Of a DNA stretch of 37,003 nucleotides, positions 30,791-37,003 are shown in pieces (position 1 is the stretch's first letter; each line of letters starts with the position of its first letter). Source of the stretch: Spirochaetaceae bacterium. GTDB lineage: Bacteria > Spirochaetota > Spirochaetia > Treponematales > Rectinemataceae. The position numbers were made by a program, and so were the translations under genes. The DNA lies in assembly GCA_026418115.1 (NCBI GenBank), contig JAOABY010000016.1, forward strand, positions 1 to 37,003, written 5' to 3'. Below the pieces are notes generated by a model. That model worked only from the letters and a program-made list of their open reading frames with translations, searched no databases and was not told where the DNA came from.

Positions 30791-33757
30791 GTGTACCTGA
30801 AATCGCTTGAAATATTCGGATTCAAGTCCTTTGCGGATCGTACACGCATAGAGTTTGCCAAGGGCATTACAACCCTGCTCGGTCCCAACGGGTGCGGCAA
30901 GTCCAACATAGTTGACGCCATCAAGTGGGTCGTTGGGGAGCAGTCTGCAAAAAGCCTTCGTGCGGAGAGCATGGAGGACATCATCTTCAATGGCACAGAA
31001 ACGAGGAAACCCCTTTCTGTCGCCGAAGTGGCGCTCACCATTGCCAATGATGAAGGTGATTTGCCGCTCGACATGCCGGAAATCGAGGTGAAACGTCGAC
31101 TCTACCGATCAGGCGAGAGCGAATACTACATAAACGGCAGACAGGTCAAGCTCAAGGAAGTTCGTGAGCTGTTCTGGGATACCGGTATTGGCAAGTCAGC
31201 CTATTCGGTGATGGAGCAGGGCCGCATTGATCAGGTGCTCTCCTCACGCCCCGAAGACAGGCGCTATCTCTTTGAAGAGGCTGCCGGCATCACCAGGCAC
31301 AGAGCAAGGGCACGGGAAGCGGAGCTCAAGCTTTCCAGAACCGAAGAGAACATGCGTCAGATCGAAAGCGTGCTCAACGAGGTTCGGAAATCCTATGAGA
31401 CACTGAAAGCACAGGCTCAGAAAACGAATGAATACCGTGCTCTCAAGGAAGCGATATTCGAGACCGACCGAGATCTCTACCTTGTGAGGCTCAGACAGTT
31501 CATCCGCGACCGCGACCGCAGAAAGTCTGAATTTGAGCTGAAAAAGCATGAGCGTGACCAGCTCATGCAGCGCATCGAGCAGATGAGCAGTGCCATGTCC
31601 CAGGGGCTCGATGTGGTCAACGAGCTCGAATCAAAGCTCGTGGAGATGCAGAAACTGCTGTATGGTCTGGCCGTGGAGAAGAATGGCAAGGAAAAACAGC
31701 GATCCCTCTTTCTGGAAAGAAGGCGCGAACTTGAGGCAAAGATCGCCCAGCTTGAGGGGCGCGATCGCGCCATCGCAGGCAAAATAGAAGCGCTGCAGGA
31801 AGAGGAAGGAGAGAAGGAAGCCGAACACGCAGGCTACCGTACGAGGCTCAGGGAAATAGAATCAAATATCAAGTCGTTCGAGGATGGGATCAACGCAGCC
31901 TCACTCGCGGTAAAAGCCAATGAAGAGACAGCCAGGCGCAACCGCCAGGAAATTCGCGAAATACAATCAGCTACCGACGAGCTTCGAGCCAGGCTCGATG
32001 GCATTACCGAGCGCATCGCTGAACTGGTGGACAGGAGGCTGAGAGAATCCGAAACTCAGATCGCATCCCGCGGCGAACTGGAACATCGCATGCGTGCGCT
32101 TGCAGGCGAAATAGCTGCTGCGGCTGCAGCCAGAGGTGCAGCACTCGAGGATATCGCCAGAACTCTCCATGCGCTGGCTCCCTCTGATGCCGCCGCGCGC
32201 CTTGGCGCCCTGGCGGAAGCGCTCCAGGATCTCGCGAAGCGCTCCTCCGAACTCGGACTCGTTATCCGGGACTATCTTGCCACCGCTCCGACGTTTTTTG
32301 CCGAACTCGTAGCTCCCGAAGGCGTCATGACGCAGAAACGTCGCATAGATGCTGCAATCGAGGAGAATCTGGCAAAGTCGGCAGCACTGGAAAGCCAGAA
32401 CCAGGCCCTGCTGGGCAAAAATGCGGATCTTGCAGAGAAGATAGAAACCTATCGGGCGACGCTGGAACAGGCGCGCATGGAGAAGTCGAAAATCCAGGCG
32501 CAGATGGATGCTTCTCTCGATGCTCTCACGGTGCTCAGGCGGGAAATAGCGGGACAGGAAGCCTATCGCCGGGAAATTGCCGCAGAACTCGAGGGGGAGA
32601 GAAAACGCCTTGCGCAGCTCGCTGAGGAAATTGACGCGCTCGAATCGGAAATTGCGGAAATCGAGCGCAGAGGACGGGCACTGTCCTCACAGATGTCCCA
32701 GATCGAGGCTGATATCGAGCAGAGGAACTCCGATCTGGCAGAGCGTCGAAAGGAATCTTCCGAACTTGAGACAAAGCTCGCTTCTCTGCAGAGTGAAATC
32801 GAATCTCTTCATCTGCAGATGGTGCAGCATGAAACCGAAATTCGGAACATAAAAGATACTTTTGCTGATCTCTATTCGCGGGATCTGCTCTCCTTCGAAC
32901 AGCGGATGTATGAGATACGTGAGCCGCTTTCCGAAATCAGAGAGCGCCTGAACCAGCAGAAGGGCAAGCTGGCTGCGCTTGGGTCCGTCAACCTCATGGC
33001 GCCTGAAGAGTTTGAGGAAGTGAAACAGCGCTATGAGTTTCTCTCGAGCCAGTTCGAGGATCTCGTGAAGGCCAAAGCGGACCTGGTGAGAATCACTGAT
33101 GAGATCCGTACCGAGAGCGCTCAGCTGTTCGTGACGACCTACAACCGCATCAAGAAGAATTTCCACAATATGTTCCGCAGGCTGTTCGGGGGTGGCAGGG
33201 CGGAGCTCAGGCTCATGGACCCGGATCATGTTCTCGAGACAGGCATTGAAATCTATGCACAGCCTCCCGGGAAAAAGCTGGAGAATATCTCTCTGCTCTC
33301 AGGAGGTGAAAAGACACTCACTGCAATCGCCCTGCTGTTCGCCACCTATCTGGTGAAACCATCCCCCTTCTGTTTCCTTGATGAAATAGATGCAGCACTC
33401 GATGAGGCCAACGTCATCCGCTTTGTGAATCTGCTCAGGGAATTCGGCACGACAAGCCAGTTCATCGTCATTACCCACAACAAGAAAACCGTGTCAGGTG
33501 CAGATACCATGCTCGGTGTCACCATGGAAGAATCTGGTGTCACCAAGACCGTCACCATCAAGGTCCAGCACCTTGAGAACGGGGTCACCAGGCCGGTGTA
33601 CGAGCCCGATGGCAGCTTTGTTGAGGAAGAAGTCGACTTTGAGGATGGACGACAGCTCAAGACTTCCACATGGTCTGTGTTTGGCGGCCAGTCTGCAGCA
33701 GGTATACAGCATGGAGCCGGTACGGATGATGGCGCAGCAGGAGGAAGAGCAGAATGA
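30791..33757 (+). CDS. smc: Chromosome segregation ATPase SMC, with a reduced central region
   Basis: Condensin-type ATPase that folds and separates the chromosome. The 988-residue product has an N-terminal head with Walker A GPNGCGKS (31-38), long coiled coils, and a C-terminal head with LSGGEK (836-841) and Walker B FLDEID (to 867). At the centre, where most SMC proteins have a hinge of about 120 residues with conserved glycines, there is an Ala-rich helical stretch and a short non-canonical segment (about 435-540). A 60-residue acidic, then Gly-rich tail follows the head. Typical SMC has about 1150-1200 residues; spirochaete SMC proteins are known to be shorter. GTG at 30791 is the start, with AAAGGA eight bases upstream. 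Its stop overlaps the next ATG by four bases. Confidence 0.93.
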   Translation: MYLKSLEIFGFKSFADRTRIEFAKGITTLLGPNGCGKSNIVDAIKWVVGEQSAKSLRAESMEDIIFNGTETRKPLSVAEVALTIANDEGDLPLDMPEIEVKRRLYRSGESEYYINGRQVKLKEVRELFWDTGIGKSAYSVMEQGRIDQVLSSRPEDRRYLFEEAAGITRHRARAREAELKLSRTEENMRQIESVLNEVRKSYETLKAQAQKTNEYRALKEAIFETDRDLYLVRLRQFIRDRDRRKSEFELKKHERDQLMQRIEQMSSAMSQGLDVVNELESKLVEMQKLLYGLAVEKNGKEKQRSLFLERRRELEAKIAQLEGRDRAIAGKIEALQEEEGEKEAEHAGYRTRLREIESNIKSFEDGINAASLAVKANEETARRNRQEIREIQSATDELRARLDGITERIAELVDRRLRESETQIASRGELEHRMRALAGEIAAAAAARGAALEDIARTLHALAPSDAAARLGALAEALQDLAKRSSELGLVIRDYLATAPTFFAELVAPEGVMTQKRRIDAAIEENLAKSAALESQNQALLGKNADLAEKIETYRATLEQARMEKSKIQAQMDASLDALTVLRREIAGQEAYRREIAAELEGERKRLAQLAEEIDALESEIAEIERRGRALSSQMSQIEADIEQRNSDLAERRKESSELETKLASLQSEIESLHLQMVQHETEIRNIKDTFADLYSRDLLSFEQRMYEIREPLSEIRERLNQQKGKLAALGSVNLMAPEEFEEVKQRYEFLSSQFEDLVKAKADLVRITDEIRTESAQLFVTTYNRIKKNFHNMFRRLFGGGRAELRLMDPDHVLETGIEIYAQPPGKKLENISLLSGGEKTLTAIALLFATYLVKPSPFCFLDEIDAALDEANVIRFVNLLREFGTTSQFIVITHNKKTVSGADTMLGVTMEESGVTKTVTIKVQHLENGVTRPVYEPDGSFVEEEVDFEDGRQLKTSTWSVFGGQSAAGIQHGAGTDDGAAGGRAE

Positions 33758-34983
33758 ATGCTTTGCTGGCTGAGCGCTGGTACTACGAAGAACCTTCAAG
33801 AACAGAAGGTACTGCCCGAATCGAGGAAATCCGTGGGGATGTCGGAGAGGGTCTTCTTGTCAGGCTGGATCGGACTCTCTTCTATCCAGAGGGAGGAGGA
33901 CAGCCCTGCGACTCTGGTGAAATTGAGGGCTGCAGAGTAGTCGATGTACAGGAGATCGAAGGCTTCGTCTGGCACAGGCTCGATGATGATAGCGGCAGGT
34001 GTGCCGGATTCAGGGCGGGAGATGTCGTACAATTGCGTATAGATGGATGGCGGAGGCGAGATCACACGCAGCAGCATACGGGCCAGCATCTGCTTTCGGC
34101 AGTTCTCGAGCAGGAGCACGGCATTCATACGCTGTCCTTTCACCTCGGCACCACCTACAGTACCATTGATATCAGTGCTCCAGCATTTGATGAGGAGCTT
34201 GCAGGCACTGTCGCTGCGGAAGTGGAGGCGATGATTCGCACGCCCGTACCGGTAATTGTGCATTATTGCCCTCCGGAGGACGTCAATTCCTTCAGGCTGA
34301 GGAAGAAGCCGCCTGTCGATGAGTCAGTGATCCGCATTGTCGAAATTGGTGGATATGACTGGTCTCCCTGTGGAGGTACCCATCTCGTATCCACTGGAGA
34401 CCTAAGGCTTCTCGAACTGCTTTCCTGGGAACGGTACAAAGGTAATACCCGGCTGTATTTCGTGGCTGGGGACAGGGCTGTTGCCATGCTGCATGCCATT
34501 CATGACACCGCACAGAAGGCTGCAGCTGCTTTCGGTACAGGGCTTGCCGATCTTGGAGAGCGTGCTGCGTCGATCGCTGCCCGCATTGCGGAACAGGATC
34601 GCAGAATACGCAGGCTCGTGCAGGAGCGTGCGGTAATGGAAGCAAGCATGATGCATGCTGCACAGCCTGAGGGAGTGCTGGTGTTCGACCAGGCTGACAG
34701 AAGTTCCGAGGAAGCAGCCGAAACGGCAAAGGCTGCCGCAGCCCTTGGAAGAGTTGCGCTCGTACAATGCCGGTCTGAACATGCTGTCATTGTCCAGCAG
34801 CCGCAACAGGCTGCTCCATCAGCACAACTGGGTGTGCTGCTCAAGCCTGTGCTTGCGTCCTGCAATGGCAAGGGAGGAGGAGGGCCTGCCTTCTTCAGGG
34901 CTTCCTTTTCCTCTGATGAGGACATGACTGCCTTCATCCAGCATGCTCTCACCTTGCTGGACTCTGGATCATCACAGCACTGA
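33754..34983 (+). CDS. AlaX-type alanyl-tRNA editing protein with DHHA1-like C-terminus
   Basis: Free-standing homologue of the alanyl-tRNA synthetase editing domain, expected to remove serine or glycine wrongly attached to tRNA-Ala. The 409-residue product has the second/third-domain start FYPEGGGQPCDSG (about 43-55), the zinc site HTGQH (H108 and H112) and CGGTH (C206, H210), so all four ligands are present. A helical part (about 235-300) leads to a DHHA1-like C-terminus with NGKGGGGPAFFRASF (about 369-383). The length fits the long AlaX class. Its ATG overlaps the smc stop (ATGA at 33754-33757), suggesting translational coupling. It converges on the TK-like gene with a 5-bp gap. Confidence 0.9.
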   Translation: MNALLAERWYYEEPSRTEGTARIEEIRGDVGEGLLVRLDRTLFYPEGGGQPCDSGEIEGCRVVDVQEIEGFVWHRLDDDSGRCAGFRAGDVVQLRIDGWRRRDHTQQHTGQHLLSAVLEQEHGIHTLSFHLGTTYSTIDISAPAFDEELAGTVAAEVEAMIRTPVPVIVHYCPPEDVNSFRLRKKPPVDESVIRIVEIGGYDWSPCGGTHLVSTGDLRLLELLSWERYKGNTRLYFVAGDRAVAMLHAIHDTAQKAAAAFGTGLADLGERAASIAARIAEQDRRIRRLVQERAVMEASMMHAAQPEGVLVFDQADRSSEEAAETAKAAAALGRVALVQCRSEHAVIVQQPQQAAPSAQLGVLLKPVLASCNGKGGGGPAFFRASFSSDEDMTAFIQHALTLLDSGSSQH

Positions 34984-34988
34984 TCACC

Positions 34989-36107
34989 TCATGAGAGGGC
35001 GATGGGACGCCTGTTATCCGCCAGCCTCTGTTCCAGGTACTGTCTGTCCAGACCAAGCTCCTGCACGATAAATCTCACCTGCTCTTCGGACAGCAGGTTC
35101 TGTTCTGCATAGAGGTATACCAGGGCTCTCTCGGCTATGCAGGGTACTCTGAGGGAATTCATCTGTACTTCGCCATCTTCTCCATCGCTGCAGCGTGATG
35201 ACAGCGAAGCATACAGCCTTGAGGTTTCGATTGCTCCTGCCATGGCGCCCAGTTCCGCGAGAAGGGGGGCAATATTGCCTCTTGCTGCAAGTTCACCAAG
35301 GGGCTTGAGCGTGAAGAAGGTATATTCCTTGCCAGGCAGGTAGTGGTGCCTGTCACAGCGGGTGCAGTAATTGGGCTCCTTGCCGTCGAGTTTCATTCTG
35401 TCCCCGCCGATGATGATGAGGGGATCAAAATAGAGAGCAGGGCATTCCAATCCTTCCACGAGGTAGTATCGATAGGTATACAGGGAATCTTCCAGACATT
35501 CAGGATGCTCGCAGTATGCCGTGAGAGGGATGATGTCGGTAGCCGTCTCCAGGAGCAAGCGTGCAGTCTGATTGAATATTTCACGTCGGAAATTCAGCAC
35601 CAGCGTAGGGCATATGAAGCACAGGCCTCGCTGCTCCGCCTCGTCCTTCATGAGGTATGCAATCCGTTCATCGAAAAATGCCGCTTCATCGATAATCCAC
35701 GTGCCTACGGAAGGATTTTCTGCGATCAGCATTTCGAGGCCAAATGAATCCCTCACCGCACCAATTCTGTCTCCGCACCGCTCATAGCCGCCACGGTAGG
35801 CCAGAGCATCATCAGGGTAGTCAGGGAAACGGGACTTGTCCAGTGTGGAGCGCACCACGAACACATCCCGGCGGTCCACCATGCCGGAAGCAGTCAGCTG
35901 TGCTGCCTTTCCGCGTTTTTTCAATGCGATCCTGCTGTCTCTCCATATTCGCGCCGAGAATTCGGTCTTGCCCGATCCCATGGGACCTATGACGAGGGTA
36001 CGTCGGCCGGCAGCGGAAAAATCATGGTGTGTTGCCACATGATGTATCGAGAGCAGAGGAAATCCGAGGCTTTTCAGAAACTGTCCTGTTTCATCGACTC
36101 TGTCCAT
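34989..36107 (-). CDS. Thymidine kinase-like P-loop protein with long N- and C-terminal extensions
   Basis: The core matches type II thymidine kinase: P-loop GPMGSGKTEFSARI (41-54), IIDEAAFFDE (138-147) in place of IDEAQFF with the catalytic Glu, and the lasso region IIIGGDRMKLDGKEPNYCTRC (about 231-251). Four Cys (199, 204, 248, 251) could bind structural zinc. At 372 residues it is nearly twice the usual 190-200: about 35 extra residues precede the P-loop, a longer insert lies around 60-130, and about 110 residues follow the zinc site. Thymidine salvage is plausible but the departures leave the substrate open. AAAGGA six bases before the ATG supports the start. It lies 33 bp behind the oligopeptide-binding gene and converges with alaX. 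Confidence 0.75.
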   Translation of the reverse strand: MDRVDETGQFLKSLGFPLLSIHHVATHHDFSAAGRRTLVIGPMGSGKTEFSARIWRDSRIALKKRGKAAQLTASGMVDRRDVFVVRSTLDKSRFPDYPDDALAYRGGYERCGDRIGAVRDSFGLEMLIAENPSVGTWIIDEAAFFDERIAYLMKDEAEQRGLCFICPTLVLNFRREIFNQTARLLLETATDIIPLTAYCEHPECLEDSLYTYRYYLVEGLECPALYFDPLIIIGGDRMKLDGKEPNYCTRCDRHHYLPGKEYTFFTLKPLGELAARGNIAPLLAELGAMAGAIETSRLYASLSSRCSDGEDGEVQMNSLRVPCIAERALVYLYAEQNLLSEEQVRFIVQELGLDRQYLEQRLADNRRPIALS

Positions 36108-36140
36108 CTGTTGTCCTTTCCGTATGCCCGATGCGCACCA

Positions 36141-37003
36141 TCATCGACGGGCTACGTTGGGGCTGATGCTGGGTGTTCCGAATCGCAGGTACTTGTAAGG
36201 ATGTATATCAAGCGCGTTCTGATACCATCCCAGAACATAGTCGGTATCGATCACGGAGGCAGCGAAATTGTGATAGATCGGAAGGCATGCGGCATTCTGC
36301 AGGAGATAGGTCTCTGCCTCTGCAAGCAGAGCCATTCTCCGGTCTCCCTCGGCGCCATAGGATTTTTCCAGAAGTTCCTGGTAGCGCTGATCTCTGAAGC
36401 CTGCCGAGTTCAAGGGTGAGTCAGGTGCCCACATTTGAAGGAAGGCCTCAGGATCGGCAAAATCACCAATCCAGGTTTCGTGCGCCAGTGTAAAGCCGCC
36501 TTGTTTGGCATCTCTGGTCAGAAAATCCATGTAGCGTTGCATCGACACTGGTTTCAGGCGCACTTCAATGCCGAGCTCACGAGACCATGCTTCCCTGAAT
36601 GCCTGTGCAAGGGTTCGAGGGCGTTCGAAGTCAGCATACACAATCTCCATGGGCGGCAGCCCCTTGCCTCCTGGATAGCCAGCTTCTTCAAGCAGCCTGA
36701 GCGCTTCCTTGCGATCGGCAGTTTCAATGCCTCGGGTTTTTGAATAACCTGGAAGCGGCAGTACCAGCGTGGTGGCAGGCAGGCGATAGATATCCCTGCT
36801 GCGAATATCCTGCCAGGGAAGCAGCAGTGCAAGTGCCCGTCTCACTCTGGCATCATTCCAGGGGGCTTCGCGGGCATTGAAGAACCAGTAATGAGTGGAA
36901 TAGGTGGGGAATACCTGAATAGCGCTTTCCAGCAGAATTCGATCATACTCTCCCGGGCCATTGAGCCAGTGCGCATGGCCGGTATTGAAGAGTGAGGTAG
37001 CCA
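36141..37003 (-). CDS. Oligopeptide ABC transporter substrate-binding protein (SBP_bac_5), 3' part
   Basis: C-terminal 287 residues of a periplasmic peptide-binding protein of the OppA/DppA family; the N-terminus lies beyond the right edge. The frame runs unbroken from 37003 to the TGA at 36141, reading YWFFNAREAPWNDARVRRAL, the family's typical NxxxxPF-x-D-x-x-VR-x-A motif. Later parts are EEAGYPGGKGLPPMEIVY and GDFADPEAFLQMWAP, followed by LLQNAACLPIYH, all in the right order. It is upstream of the TK-like gene in the same direction (33-bp gap). The other importer subunits are not in the window. A GTG at 36845 is internal and not the start. Confidence 0.88.
   Translation of the reverse strand, partial: ATSLFNTGHAHWLNGPGEYDRILLESAIQVFPTYSTHYWFFNAREAPWNDARVRRALALLLPWQDIRSRDIYRLPATTLVLPLPGYSKTRGIETADRKEALRLLEEAGYPGGKGLPPMEIVYADFERPRTLAQAFREAWSRELGIEVRLKPVSMQRYMDFLTRDAKQGGFTLAHETWIGDFADPEAFLQMWAPDSPLNSAGFRDQRYQELLEKSYGAEGDRRMALLAEAETYLLQNAACLPIYHNFAASVIDTDYVLGWYQNALDIHPYKYLRFGTPSISPNVARR

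Noticed and set aside
1-37003. CRISPR arrays, insertion sequences and rRNA genes
   Set aside because: No regularly spaced repeats, no transposase reading frames with flanking inverted repeats and no rRNA sequence were found on reading both strands.

Overview
The window is a bacterial chromosome segment that most resembles a spirochaete of the Treponema/Rectinema kind. This is an inference from gene content: a trans-2-enoyl reductase of the FabV/TER type inside a type II fatty-acid operon, groES without groEL, a short SMC protein, a PtsN-type phosphotransfer protein fused to a DNA-binding domain, and an HD-GYP protein with a 5TM-type sensor. Base composition is moderately G+C-rich, except for the stretches after the two tRNA-Arg genes (about 8.13-8.70 kb and 10.36-11.75 kb), which are visibly A+T-rich and look accessory.

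Layout. 1-3.3 kb (minus): fabH-fabF-fabZ-fabV. 3.5-5.5 kb (minus): ftsH with its own terminator. 5.6-6.05 kb (plus): groES with promoter and terminator. 6.2-8.0 kb (minus): a dicarboxylate/amino-acid symporter and a PTS EIIA-Ntr protein. 8.05-11.5 kb: tRNA-Arg(CCU), a small HEXXH membrane protein, an MFS transporter, tRNA-Arg(UCU), then a decayed integrated element with a ribbon-helix-helix protein, a dead lipoprotein gene and a worn second copy of the tRNA. 11.7-18.8 kb (plus): a carbohydrate-type ABC importer (binding protein and two permeases, no ATPase), an amidohydrolase, an argininosuccinate-lyase-like enzyme and a nucleobase permease. 18.8-22.9 kb (minus): an HD-GYP signalling protein and a sodium:solute symporter. 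23.1-27.9 kb: a YhhQ-type transporter (plus) facing a degenerate cyclase/membrane/coiled-coil protein that lies behind an RNase II/R-type exonuclease (minus). 28-34.98 kb (plus): a small membrane protein, rplM-rpsI-recX, the DNA-binding/EIIA fusion, smc and an AlaX-type trans-editing protein. 35-37 kb (minus): a thymidine-kinase-like protein and a partial oligopeptide-binding protein.

Themes. (1) Three genes (ptsN-like, yhhQ, RNase II/R) have good promoter matches whose -10 box ends only 6-7 nt before the start codon, so leaderless transcripts are likely. (2) Three convergent pairs end within a few bases of each other, two of them overlapping by 12 and 16 bp. (3) Two PtsN-type EIIA domains, one fused to an excisionase-type helix-turn-helix, suggest a regulatory phosphotransfer chain. 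(4) The two tRNA-Arg genes, for the AGG and AGA codons, each border an accessory stretch. The least explained protein is the one at 23803-25905. The most interesting decayed structure is the element remnant at 10360-11490.
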